Shown one piece after another: positions 43,091 through 51,667 of a stretch of DNA of 64,000 nucleotides. A model generated the notes under the pieces. The model worked only from the letters and a program-made list of their open reading frames with translations, did not search any database and was not told where the DNA came from. This DNA comes from Paenibacillus sp. sptzw28. GTDB lineage: Bacteria > Bacillota > Bacilli > Paenibacillales > Paenibacillaceae. The stretch is from the NCBI RefSeq assembly GCF_019550795.1, contig NZ_CP080545.1, positions 3,816,001-3,880,000 of the forward strand, given 5' to 3'. Numbering within the stretch: position 1 is the stretch's first letter; each line of letters starts with the position of its first letter. A program made the position numbers and the translations under genes.

Positions 43091-45613
43091 TTACATTCGC
43101 GGCTTCGTCCGATTTGTCGGAATCGCCTCAAGCGGATTATCGGGCCAATAATGCTTTGGATAGCGGCCCTTCAAGTCCTTCTTCACTTCGAAATAAGCAT
43201 TCTGCCAAAAGCTCGCCAAATCCTTCGTCACCTGTACCGGACGTTGAGCCGGCGAGAGCAGATGAATGGTTACCGGCAGCTTTCCACCCGCGATTCTCGG
43301 CGTTTCCCGCCAGCCGAACAGCTCCTGCAGCCGCACGGCAAGCACCGGGGCAGCCGGATCGCTATAGTCGACCGGTATTCGCGAACCGCTCGGCACAGCG
43401 AGGTGTGTCGGCACTTCCCGGTCCAGCTGCTGCCGTTCCTGCCAGCTGAGCATGGACTCGACAATAGAGCCCATGTTAAGCCGGCCCAGGTCGGTACGGC
43501 TGCGCATGCCGCCGATATACGGGACCAGCCATTCCGGGAGCCTCTTGGCTAATGTCTCGTCCGAAACGTCCGGCCATGCCGGATTGTACGAACGCATCAG
43601 TTCAATGCGCGATTGAAGCTGCCTCGCTTGCCGCGTCCATGGAAGAATGTCCAGCCCAAGCTCGGCAATCCCCGTCATGAGTGCTTCAGCCACCAATGCC
43701 GGGTCGGCGTCCGCAAGCTGACCCTCCTTCAGTACGAGCGCGCCGAGCCGCAGCTTCCGCCTGGCCCGAACCGCTTCAGCTGAACGGTCCCACTTAACCT
43801 CCGATTCAACCTTGATTTGATCGCCCATCAACTGCTCGAGCTCAGACAGACTGAGCGGTGCGGCCAGCTGTATCCGGCTGTCCGACCCGCTGTCCTCCAG
43901 CTCGGCTGCCGCCAAATACGGGGCGCCGGACAAAGGCTGGAGCTCGGGTACGACCGCTCCGCGCCCGCTGCGCAGCAGGAATCTGCCGTCGCCGCGCCGC
44001 TGGGCGATCCGCTCGGGATAAGCAAGCGCGAGCAGGATGCCTGTAATATCCGACCCGCCGCTTGGAGCGCTTTGGCCGGCGGATGATGCGCTCGGCTTGA
44101 TGCCGGCCGCGCGCATCCATTCCTTCGCTTCGGCGGCAATCCGCCGGCGGGTCGCATCGTCAATTGCGCCCGCCGGCCGGCCGTGAAGCGCGTCGAGCCG
44201 CAGCCGCATATCAATGCTGCGGCTGCCGCGCAGCGGGTCGCGGTCGCTGAGCAGCGCCGCCAGCTCGCATGCGGTGCCGCCATGCCCGAGCTTGTCCGCT
44301 TCCAGCACCATATGCGCCAGACGCGGATGCATCCCGAGCGCTGTCATCGCCTTGCCGTGAGCCGTCGGTCTGCCCTTCTCATCCAGCGCGCCAAGTGCCC
44401 GCAGCAGTTCAAGTGCCTGCGTATATGCGGCGGCCGGCGGCTGATCCAGCCAGGCCAGCTCCGCCGGATCGGTTATGCCCCACACGGCCAGTTCAAGCGC
44501 CAGAGGGGACAGATCCGCTCCAAGCAGCTCCGGATCGCTCTGCGGCTGCAGCTGCCGATGCTCCTGCTCAGTCCACAGCCGGTAGCATACGCCTGGAGCT
44601 TCCCTTCCTGCGCGGCCCCTCCGCTGGTCGGCGGATGCGACCGACACCGGCACCGTCTCGAGCCGCGCCATTCCGGTGCGGGGTGAGAAGCGAGGCACAC
44701 GGCTAAGCCCGCTGTCGATGACAATGCGGACGCCCCTCACGGTTACGCTCGACTCGGCGAGTGAAGTCGCAAGCACGATTTTGCGCTCGCCAGGCGGGGC
44801 TTCCGCAATTGCCCGGTCCTGCGCCTCCGGCGGCATGCTGCCGAATAGCGGCATGATCCGAACCCCGCCGCCTAGCCCGGCTGCGCCGAGAAGCCCTTGG
44901 ACGCGGCGGATTTCACCCGCACCGGGCAGAAATACAAGTACATCGCCCTCGTGGCGCCGGACCGCGTCGGCAACGGCCCGTGCCACCGCTTCCTGGGTCC
45001 GTCCGTCCGCACGCTTCGGCGCATAGTGCGTCTCCACCGGGAAAGCCTGTCCTTCGCTGATAAGGACGGGCGCACCGCCAAGCAGCGAGGATGTTGGCTC
45101 CGCTTCGAGCGTTGCTGACATCACGAGCAGCCGCAGATCGCCACGCAGCACCGATTGCGTCTGAAGACACAAGGCAAGTCCAAGGTCCGAGTGCAGGTGA
45201 CGCTCATGGAATTCATCAAATATAACGATCCCAACGCCATCCAGCGCCGCATCCGACTGGAGCATGCGGGTCAATACGCCCTCGGTAATCACCTCGATAC
45301 GAGTCTTCGGTCCGACCTTCGTATCCATCCGCACCCGGTATCCCACGGTTTCCCCGACCTCTTCGCCAAGCGAAGCGGCCATATAACGAGCCGCCGCCCT
45401 TGCCGCCAGACGGCGAGGCTCCAGCATGACGATTCGCTGACCTTTCAGCCATTGCGCATTCAGAAGAGCGAGCGGCACACGAGTCGTCTTGCCGGCGCCC
45501 GGAGCGGCAATGAGGACTGCAGCCGACCCATCCGACAATCGAGCCAACAGCTCAGGCAGCAGGGCGTCAATCGGCAGCCCCGACGCATCAGACCACTTAT
45601 GCTGATTATCCAT
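43091..45613 (-). CDS. hrpB: ATP-dependent helicase HrpB
   Basis: This is a DEAH/RHA-type superfamily 2 RNA helicase of 840 residues. Walker A APGAGKTTRVPLALL is near the N-terminus. Motif II is DEFHERHLHSDL and motif III VMSATLE. The helicase C part shows VIDSGLSRVPRFSPRTGMA and QRRGRAGREAPGVCYRLW. The HrpB-specific C-terminal domain ends in SPAQRPVQVTKDLASFWQNA and KGRYPKHYWPDNP. The ATG at 45613 has GAGAGGAAC upstream. HrpB is common in Gram-negative bacteria and scattered in Paenibacillus-type Firmicutes; its cellular role is not settled. It stands alone behind the promoter at 45660-45689. Confidence 0.92.
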   Translation of the reverse strand: MDNQHKWSDASGLPIDALLPELLARLSDGSAAVLIAAPGAGKTTRVPLALLNAQWLKGQRIVMLEPRRLAARAAARYMAASLGEEVGETVGYRVRMDTKVGPKTRIEVITEGVLTRMLQSDAALDGVGIVIFDEFHERHLHSDLGLALCLQTQSVLRGDLRLLVMSATLEAEPTSSLLGGAPVLISEGQAFPVETHYAPKRADGRTQEAVARAVADAVRRHEGDVLVFLPGAGEIRRVQGLLGAAGLGGGVRIMPLFGSMPPEAQDRAIAEAPPGERKIVLATSLAESSVTVRGVRIVIDSGLSRVPRFSPRTGMARLETVPVSVASADQRRGRAGREAPGVCYRLWTEQEHRQLQPQSDPELLGADLSPLALELAVWGITDPAELAWLDQPPAAAYTQALELLRALGALDEKGRPTAHGKAMTALGMHPRLAHMVLEADKLGHGGTACELAALLSDRDPLRGSRSIDMRLRLDALHGRPAGAIDDATRRRIAAEAKEWMRAAGIKPSASSAGQSAPSGGSDITGILLALAYPERIAQRRGDGRFLLRSGRGAVVPELQPLSGAPYLAAAELEDSGSDSRIQLAAPLSLSELEQLMGDQIKVESEVKWDRSAEAVRARRKLRLGALVLKEGQLADADPALVAEALMTGIAELGLDILPWTRQARQLQSRIELMRSYNPAWPDVSDETLAKRLPEWLVPYIGGMRSRTDLGRLNMGSIVESMLSWQERQQLDREVPTHLAVPSGSRIPVDYSDPAAPVLAVRLQELFGWRETPRIAGGKLPVTIHLLSPAQRPVQVTKDLASFWQNAYFEVKKDLKGRYPKHYWPDNPLEAIPTNRTKPRM

Positions 45614-45659
45614 TTCTAATGTTCCTCTCTTCAATTCCCTATGAACACTCATACCTTCT

Positions 45660-45689
45660 ATTATAGGTATTCCTCACTTTCCGCGTCAA
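45660..45689 (-). promoter_or_regulatory. Promoter of hrpB
   Basis: On the minus strand TTGACG (45689-45684) and TATAAT (45665-45660) with an 18-base spacer, about 45 bases upstream of the hrpB start. Confidence 0.65.
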
Positions 45690-45759
45690 AGAAGAGTGGA
45701 CTGAAAAATAGTTTGCGGCCGTGAATGTATCGTGTTGTGATACTGCTTGTCTTAAACGC

Positions 45760-45836
45760 GGAGCTGCGGTGTAGAGGCCTAACATGCCTGCCTGTCACGC
45801 AGGAGACCGCGGGTCCGAATCCCGTCAGCTCCGCCA
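45760..45836 (+). tRNA. Divergent tRNA-Asp(GTC)-like sequence
   Basis: The cloverleaf folds fully: acceptor GGAGCTG/CAGCTCC (45760-45766 with 45826-45832), D stem GTGT/ACAT, anticodon stem CCTGC/GCAGG with loop CTGTCAC (anticodon GTC at 45794-45796), T stem GCGGG/CCCGT, discriminator G, and encoded CCA. It departs from nearly universal tRNA bases: position 8 is C (45767) instead of U, and position 55 is C (45815) instead of U, so the T loop is TCCGAAT. The acceptor stem can also extend by two GC pairs (45758-45759 with 45833-45834), which would bury the discriminator. It precedes a terminator and a broken gluQ, whose product modifies tRNA-Asp. It may be a pseudo-tRNA or an mRNA-leader mimic. 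Confidence 0.6.
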
Positions 45837-45865
45837 TTTCTCATAGAAACGACACATAAACCTTC

Positions 45866-45896
45866 GAGCAGGAGCTTCAACCCCCTGCTCTTTTTT
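45866..45896 (+). terminator. Terminator between tRNA-Asp-like element and gluQ
   Basis: GAGCAGG (45866-45872) pairs with CCTGCTC (45884-45890), followed by six T. It either ends the tRNA-like transcript or acts as an attenuator for gluQ. Confidence 0.85.
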
Positions 45897-45918
45897 CTGC
45901 TGGAGGAGGCCTTGTTAT

Positions 45919-46320
45919 ATGAGAGGACGATTCGCCCCCACACCGTCAGGATTCATGCATATCGGCAATGCCAGGACCCAATTGCTCGCTTGGCTTCAGG
46001 CCCGCAGCCAAGGCGGTCTCTTCTTTTTGCGAATGAGGACTTGGATAAGCAGAGGGCCTGTCCGGAACCTGCGGCACAGACTCTCGAGGATTTACGGTGG
46101 CTTGGTCTCGATTGGGACGAGGGACCGGATGTCGGAGGACCTCTGGCTCCATATGTGCATAGCCAGCGGCTAAAGCTGTACCTTGATGCACTGCAGAAAC
46201 TGGCGGAGCAGAGAATGATCTATCCTTGCTTCTGCAGCAGGGCGGTGTTTATGATCTCGGCCGCATTCCGAAGGAATCCATCCCCGTCACGGATGGACTG
46301 CTTCAGCGGTTATTCGGATG
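45919..46320 (+). pseudogene. gluQ: Broken glutamyl-Q tRNA(Asp) synthetase gene
   Basis: The first frame gives [20 protein letters not shown] then [10 protein letters not shown], the N-terminus of GluQ with its HIGH-type motif HIGN. A single missing base near 46032 (LRM where LRIEDLD is expected) shifts the frame, and GluQ sequence resumes as DEDLDKQ-like text ([10 protein letters not shown]), [16 protein letters not shown] and YPCFCSRA, ending near 46238. The remaining 60 percent of GluQ is gone. After the junction another frame ends at 46320 (VYDLGRIPKESIPVTDGLL), the tail of a protein I do not recognise. GluQ attaches glutamate to queuosine in tRNA-Asp. The start has GGAGGAGG upstream. Confidence 0.85.
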
Positions 46321-47029
46321 ATATGTGCGTGGAAACCGCTTCATGGACCGTCTCATAAACGATTCTGCCGATCATATTACCGAGTGTTGTGGCAGAACCG
46401 GCGTATGCATGCACCCCGCCGTATTTTTCAGACTGATTCGCTGCAATGACGAACGTGTCTGTCGTCGTACCGGTCGCAGCCAAGTGATTATAAGGATCGA
46501 TAATGCCGAGATCGGAGAGCGCCGCGGTCTTCGCTTCAGTGGCCGTAATGACTGCATTGACCATGGCTGAGGAGGTCACTCTTCCGTCGATTAACAGGAT
46601 GCTGTTAATGGTACCCGCGCTGTAAGCGGAAAAAACAGGGCGGACGGTTCCCGCCCGTGCGGCATTACCGATTCCGGCCGTCGTACAGCATACGATGGAG
46701 AAACGGTCTCCCTCTGCTTCTGCGACCGAAGCATGGGTCAATTTTGCCGCGGTCATAAGTCCCACTGTCGCAAGCTGGGAATACCCCCACCGATTCAGCA
46801 TAGCCCTAATATCGTGGACTGGGTCGGAGCAGTTGTAGCTCAGCGGCACCTTCCAATTCACAAATCGGTCGGCGATGGCAACGCCCCCGCCATACACGGC
46901 GCTGCTGAGAGATTCAAGCGGTTCGGCGCTCTTGATGACAATCCGGTCCTCATAATGGCAAATACTTATCCCCTGCCAAACAGAGGATAAGTATACTCTG
47001 CAGCCCCCGCGGCGGAAGGGTTGGGCCAT
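46310..47029 (-). CDS. cbiZ: Adenosylcobinamide amidohydrolase CbiZ
   Basis: This enzyme of 239 residues hydrolyses adenosylcobinamide to adenosylcobyric acid so that salvaged cobinamide can enter the late cobalamin pathway. Family marks include AVYGGGVAIADRFVNWKVP, the VGLMTAAKLTHASVAE stretch and GTTTDTFVIAANQ near the C-terminus. The ATG overlaps the cbiP stop (TAATG), with GGAGGCG inside cbiP as ribosome site. It is the last gene of the B12 operon. In pathway terms it feeds cbiB, encoded upstream. Confidence 0.9.
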   Translation of the reverse strand: MAQPFRRGGCRVYLSSVWQGISICHYEDRIVIKSAEPLESLSSAVYGGGVAIADRFVNWKVPLSYNCSDPVHDIRAMLNRWGYSQLATVGLMTAAKLTHASVAEAEGDRFSIVCCTTAGIGNAARAGTVRPVFSAYSAGTINSILLIDGRVTSSAMVNAVITATEAKTAALSDLGIIDPYNHLAATGTTTDTFVIAANQSEKYGGVHAYAGSATTLGNMIGRIVYETVHEAVSTHISSE

Positions 47030-48696
47030 TACCGTTTCGCCTCCATATTGTTCATTCCCATAAAATGCCCGATGCGGTCCATGTCGACGTATGTGCGAAC
47101 ATGCTCGGCAAGCCTGCGAAACGCTTCTTCGCGGCGCTCATGAACCCGGACGCCTGCCGGCAGCGGCTCCAATCCGCGTTCGACTCGCATCCGGTTGAGC
47201 CACGCCCGGCGGAAATCGTCATTATGCAGAATGCCATGGAGGAATGTCCCCCATACCCGCCCGTCAGCGGATGCGCAGCCATCGGCGATGAGACCGCTCC
47301 CTCTGCCATCTCCATTGCTGCCTTCTCGAACCCCCCCGCTTCCTTCAAGCTCTTCCCTGTCCTGTCTCATGTCTCGCAGGCGAAAAGGACGGCATGGCGC
47401 CGACTCAACACGTGAGTGCGTTAATTCTTCACGCCAATGCACCTCACCCATATGTATTTCAAATCCTTCAACTGTATAGACTCCGTCCAGCCCCGGAATT
47501 TGCGCATCGCCGCAGGCCCGCTCCGTCCGCTTCTCCGCCGCGAACGTAACATCAAACGGAAACCAGCCGAAGCCCGGCGTTTCATCCTTGTCGGACTCCG
47601 TATGAAGCGGATCGAGCAGACGCTCGCCGAACATTTCATAGCCGCCGCAAATGCCGACGGTATGACCGCCCCCTTGGATGTGCCGCTCCAAGCAATCGGC
47701 CAGTCCGTTTTCACGCAGGAAAAGCAGATCGTCGACCGTGTTTTTGCTGCCGGGAATAATGACTGCGTCGGGGCTGCCCCACTGCTGCTTGCCCGTGATA
47801 AAACGCAGCCGCACATCCGGCTCGAAGCGAAGCGGATCGATATCGGTAAAATTCGATATATGCGGCAGCCTCAGCACCGCGATATCGAGTGTATTTTCCT
47901 GCGTCGACCCGGAGATTTCAGCCGATCCCCGGCTTTGGCTCGAGCTGTCAAGCGACAGCGAATCCTCGTCCTCGAGGCCGAGATCGGGAAGATAAGGAAC
48001 GACGCCCAGAACAGGCTTGCCGGTCTTGGCCTCCAGCCAATCGAGCCCCGGCTGCAGCAGGGATACATCGCCGCGGAATTTATTGACGATAAATCCGCAG
48101 ACACGGTCCCGCTCCTCCGGTTCCAGCAGTTCAAGAGTTCCAACGATGGATGCAAACATGCCGCCCCGGTCTATGTCGGCGACAAGCACTACGGGAGCCT
48201 CAGCCCAGTCCGCCGCCCTCATGTTGACGATGTCCCGGTCCTTCAGGTTGATTTCCGCCGGACTTCCGGCGCCTTCCAGAACAACAATGTCATAATTCTC
48301 ACGCAGCGTTTGCAGCGATTGCCGGACGATGGCAGCCGCCTCCGCGAGAACCTGCTCGCGATAGACGCGCGCTGCGAAGTCTCCGAGCGGTTTGCCGTGA
48401 ACGACGACCTGGGAAACCATGTCCTTCTTGGGCTTTAACAGTATCGGGTTCATATCGGTCGTTGCCAGAATGCCGCAAGCATCGGCCTGCATCCCCTGCG
48501 CTCTGCCGATTTCTTTTCCGTCCCAGGTGACATATGAATTGAGCGACATATTTTGCGATTTGAACGGCGCAACCGAGCAGCCGTCTTCTTTGAAAATCCG
48601 GCAAAACGCCGCCGTCAATATACTTTTCCCCACATCTGAAGCGGTTCCCTGCACCATTATGGTCCGTGCGAGCGGCTTATTATTCCCATTGTTCAT
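47029..48696 (-). CDS. cbiP: Cobyric acid synthase
   Basis: This glutamine-dependent amidotransferase of 555 residues amidates adenosylcobyrinic acid a,c-diamide to adenosylcobyric acid. The N-terminal synthetase domain has QGTASDVGKSIL (P-loop-like), FKSQNMSLNSYVT and VLEGAGSPAEINL. The C-terminal class I glutaminase domain has the Cys in VGICGGYEMFG and the His in WGTFLHGILH. It is longer than the usual 500 residues because of two low-complexity inserts, one near 255-270 (Ser-rich) and one near 450-490 (Gly/Glu-rich). It overlaps cbiZ and follows cobD. Confidence 0.93.
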   Translation of the reverse strand: MNNGNNKPLARTIMVQGTASDVGKSILTAAFCRIFKEDGCSVAPFKSQNMSLNSYVTWDGKEIGRAQGMQADACGILATTDMNPILLKPKKDMVSQVVVHGKPLGDFAARVYREQVLAEAAAIVRQSLQTLRENYDIVVLEGAGSPAEINLKDRDIVNMRAADWAEAPVVLVADIDRGGMFASIVGTLELLEPEERDRVCGFIVNKFRGDVSLLQPGLDWLEAKTGKPVLGVVPYLPDLGLEDEDSLSLDSSSQSRGSAEISGSTQENTLDIAVLRLPHISNFTDIDPLRFEPDVRLRFITGKQQWGSPDAVIIPGSKNTVDDLLFLRENGLADCLERHIQGGGHTVGICGGYEMFGERLLDPLHTESDKDETPGFGWFPFDVTFAAEKRTERACGDAQIPGLDGVYTVEGFEIHMGEVHWREELTHSRVESAPCRPFRLRDMRQDREELEGSGGVREGSNGDGRGSGLIADGCASADGRVWGTFLHGILHNDDFRRAWLNRMRVERGLEPLPAGVRVHERREEAFRRLAEHVRTYVDMDRIGHFMGMNNMEAKR

Positions 48697-48729
48697 GATT
48701 TTTCAGCGCCTCCCCTGCCTGACCCCAAT

Positions 48730-49866
48730 TTATGATTCTCTCCTCCCGGAGGCTTCCTTGCCTTTATCCGAAAATAACGCTTGCAGCTCATGCAGCAGCC
48801 TCAAATGCTCTTCGCGAAATCGAACGGCAATGCGGCAGAACGTGCCGTCAAGTCCGTCGAAAAGGGATGCGTCCCGTATCAGAATTCCGCGCTGCCCAAG
48901 CGAGCGTTGGAGCGATTGCGAGGTCCAGCCTGATTCCTCCGGTATGGAAAAGAGGATGTAATTAGCAGCTCCCTCAAAGACAGCGAGCCCAAGCGAGCTC
49001 AATTGGCGGGCCAGCCAAGGGCGCTCCTCCGCCAGCCAGCTCAGCGTCTTCCCGCGATATTCTCCTTCGTCAAGCACGGCCTCACCGATTTGCTGTGCAA
49101 GAGAATTGACGCTCCATGGCACCTGCAGCTCCTTAAGCGCTGCAATTGATCCGGGCGAAGCGCACATATAGCCGAGTCGAATGCCGGGAATCGCATAAAA
49201 TTTCGTCATCGAGCGCAGTACATACAGCCGTTCATGGTTCGCCGCTTCCGTTAGCAGGCTAAACTTCCCCGCTTCCGGAACAAAATCCATAAACGCCTCA
49301 TCGACCGCTACCCTCTCGCCTTCCTTGAGCAGCAGTCTCACTGCATCCGGGTCGATAAGCGCACCGGTGGGGTTGCCCGGAGAACCGAAAAACCACAGCG
49401 CTTCCCCTTCCACGAGCCCCTCATTCCGCAGCGATCCGAGCATTTCCGTAACCCGTTCCAACGGCAAATGAAACCGCTCCTCCGGCAAAAGCGATATTGT
49501 CCTCACCTTAGAGCCGCATTTCCTTGCCGCATCACCGTATTCTGCAAAGCAAGGAACGGCAAGCACGGTAACAGCGGGCTTAAGCGCCCGCAGCGTTAAA
49601 TCGATGAGCTCCGCCGCTCCGTTTCCGATCAGAATGCAGCTCTCGTCAACCTCATGATGCAGCGCAAGACTGCGGCGCAGCCCCCTTACCGCCGGATCGG
49701 GGTATCGTCCTATCGTTCCGGCATAGCTGACAAGCAGCTGAGCTACGCAGGCCGGCGGCCCGAACGGGTTCATATTTGCGCTGAAATCGGCAAACCGGCC
49801 GGCTTCAATGCCGAACAATTCCTGGGCGGTCAACAAGTCCCCGCCGTGGCCGAAACGCTCCAGCAT
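48730..49866 (-). CDS. cobD: Threonine-phosphate decarboxylase CobD
   Basis: This pyridoxal-phosphate enzyme of 378 residues makes (R)-1-amino-2-propanol phosphate, the linker between the corrin ring and the nucleotide loop. The start MLERFGHGGDLLTAQELFGI is typical of CobD (HGG near the N-terminus). The cofactor Lys is in LRSMTKFYAIPGIRLGY, and FGSPGNPTGALID and AVDEAFMDF are visible. The ATG at 49866 follows a G-run (AAGGGGGGG); the longer frame to 49941 lies inside cobS. It stands next to cbiB, which uses its product. Confidence 0.9.
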   Translation of the reverse strand: MLERFGHGGDLLTAQELFGIEAGRFADFSANMNPFGPPACVAQLLVSYAGTIGRYPDPAVRGLRRSLALHHEVDESCILIGNGAAELIDLTLRALKPAVTVLAVPCFAEYGDAARKCGSKVRTISLLPEERFHLPLERVTEMLGSLRNEGLVEGEALWFFGSPGNPTGALIDPDAVRLLLKEGERVAVDEAFMDFVPEAGKFSLLTEAANHERLYVLRSMTKFYAIPGIRLGYMCASPGSIAALKELQVPWSVNSLAQQIGEAVLDEGEYRGKTLSWLAEERPWLARQLSSLGLAVFEGAANYILFSIPEESGWTSQSLQRSLGQRGILIRDASLFDGLDGTFCRIAVRFREEHLRLLHELQALFSDKGKEASGRRES

Positions 49867-49897
49867 AACGGAAGCCCCCCCTTGTATAAAAATGAAT

Positions 49898-50704
49898 TCA
49901 GCGTACATGCCAAAGCGCGGCAAACAGCAGCAGCGTTTCAATTATTTCGTTCATGGCCCCATAGGTATCGCCGGTCAAACCGCCTAATTTACGGTTCAAC
50001 CACCGGGACAGCACCATACCGCTCAACAGCGTCACGGCTGCCTGAACAAGAGCCCACAGCCATAGGTCTGACCATAATTGCCCGAAAGCGAGCCCAAGCA
50101 CGATTACAACAAGAGCTTGCATTGCCAGCGCCATACCCGCATGACGAGCCCGAACCCCGGCAAACATCGAAGCAAGACCTTCCTTCGGTCTGGCAAAAGG
50201 CCACCAAGCCATTGAGCAAACAATCCACAGTCTGCTCCAGGCGCAGGCGGCGGCAATAACCGGCATCAAAGAAGGCCAGTTCTGCCGCTCGAACAAGGTG
50301 GCAAGCACGGCGAATTTCAACAGAAGTAGAAAAACGGCAGCCATAACCCCCATAGCGCCGACGCGGCTGTCCTTCATGATTTCTAGCATCCGCTCGCGTG
50401 GCCGGTGGCTGAGCACCCCGTCCGCGGTATCCATCAGACCGTCCAAGTGCAGCGCCCCGCTCAAGCCTGTCCAAACAATCAACACGATGACTACCGCAGG
50501 CAGTGGCGGCACGGCCAGCGATAGGAGCCATCCCGCACCGGCTGCTATTAATCCGATGATCGCGCCGACAAGCGGATAATAGACGACGCTTCGCGCAAGG
50601 ATCAGCGGCTTGAACGGAATTTGTACCGGAACGGGTAACCGGGTCATGAGCTGCAATGCGGCGCCCGCCGCCTGCAGCTGCTCTCTTACCGAACGTAAAA
50701 CCAT
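49898..50704 (-). CDS. cobS: Cobalamin synthase CobS
   Basis: This integral membrane enzyme of 268 residues joins adenosylcobinamide-GDP with alpha-ribazole (phosphate) to give adenosylcobalamin (phosphate). Hallmarks are LQLMTRLPVP, the Asp-rich SGALHLDGLMDTADGVLS, and REMLEIMKDSRVGAMGVM-like text (here RERMLEIMKDSRVGAMG). About six membrane segments are seen. The ATG at 50704 has GGAGTGG upstream and overlaps the end of cbiB. The longer frame to 50800 is inside cbiB. Confidence 0.93.
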   Translation of the reverse strand: MVLRSVREQLQAAGAALQLMTRLPVPVQIPFKPLILARSVVYYPLVGAIIGLIAAGAGWLLSLAVPPLPAVVIVLIVWTGLSGALHLDGLMDTADGVLSHRPRERMLEIMKDSRVGAMGVMAAVFLLLLKFAVLATLFERQNWPSLMPVIAAACAWSRLWIVCSMAWWPFARPKEGLASMFAGVRARHAGMALAMQALVVIVLGLAFGQLWSDLWLWALVQAAVTLLSGMVLSRWLNRKLGGLTGDTYGAMNEIIETLLLFAALWHVR

Positions 50705-51666
50705 AAGCCGACCACTCCCGCGAATACGATTATACTGACTATATAAAGCAGCCTGATGGCCATGACTATATCTATCGCAGCAAGCGGTCTTAGCGGCCAA
50801 CCGAGACAGGCCCGCTCGCTGACGCGGCCGAAATAAACATTGCGGCCGCCAAGCTCAATACCAAGAGCGCCCGCTACCGCCGATTCGGGAATACCGCTGT
50901 TTGGACTCGGATGACGGCCCGCAAACACCGCTATTGCTTTTACCGCCCGGACGGCGGACTGACCGGGTGAGATTAGCGCGGCGAGCGCGAGAAGCATCCC
51001 GCTTATGCGTGCCGGGATATAGTTAAGCACGTCGTCGAACCGTGCGGAAGCCCAGCCGAAATGAACATACCGGTCGCTGCGGTATCCGACCATCGAGTCC
51101 AGCGTGTTTGCAGCTCTGTATAACATCGCAAGCGGAGCGCCGCCGATTAAGGCAAACAAAAAAGGCGAAACGAATGCGTCGACGGTGTTTTCCGCAACCG
51201 TCTCTACCGCCGCCCGCGCCGCGTCCTTCTCATTCATTGCCGCCGTATCTCTGCTTACGATATATCCGACGTACTTCCGTGCTTGCCCGAGATCTCCGGC
51301 AGCCAGCGGCCTGTAGACGAGCATTGCGGCATCCTTAAGCCCTTTCACAGCCATTGTGGTGGAAATAAACCAGGCGGACACGGCATATCCGAGCCATGGA
51401 TGAATGAGTGCGGCGATTGTCGTCATTAACCAGAGTAAAGCAAGCGATAGCAAAGTAGTCGCCAGCGTCAAGACGATTCCCCTCCGCTTAAGCGTACCAG
51501 ACTTCATCTCCACCCCTTCCGGGTACAGCCGGCGCTCAAGGTACCTGATGAAACGGCCGATCATGATAACCGGGTGCGTTGGCCATTTCGGATCCCCGAC
51601 GACCCAATCGATTGCGAGAGCCGCCGCAGCGAGCATAAGCGACTCCGGCAGCGAATAGAAGAGCAT
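50686..51666 (-). CDS. cbiB: Adenosylcobinamide-phosphate synthase CbiB
   Basis: This membrane protein of 326 residues condenses adenosylcobyric acid with the amino-propanol phosphate made by CobD. It shows DWVVGDPKWPTHPVIMIGR near the N-terminus, AVETVAENTVDAFVSPF in the middle and HPSPNSGIPESAVAGALGIE later, all family signatures. Membrane segments number about five. The ATG at 51666 has GGAGGACC upstream, and the cobU stop lies just before it, so expression is coupled. Confidence 0.93.
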   Translation of the reverse strand: MLFYSLPESLMLAAAALAIDWVVGDPKWPTHPVIMIGRFIRYLERRLYPEGVEMKSGTLKRRGIVLTLATTLLSLALLWLMTTIAALIHPWLGYAVSAWFISTTMAVKGLKDAAMLVYRPLAAGDLGQARKYVGYIVSRDTAAMNEKDAARAAVETVAENTVDAFVSPFLFALIGGAPLAMLYRAANTLDSMVGYRSDRYVHFGWASARFDDVLNYIPARISGMLLALAALISPGQSAVRAVKAIAVFAGRHPSPNSGIPESAVAGALGIELGGRNVYFGRVSERACLGWPLRPLAAIDIVMAIRLLYIVSIIVFAGVVGLWFYVR

Positions 51667-51667
51667 A

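Noticed and set aside
44897..45118. Antisense frames inside hrpB and other GC-rich genes
   Set aside because: Long open frames opposite GC-rich genes are expected by composition; none has a ribosome site and a family motif.
46372..46557. Continuation of gluQ after the junction in the same frame
   Set aside because: The sequence from about 46321 is fully explained by the minus-strand cbiZ gene.
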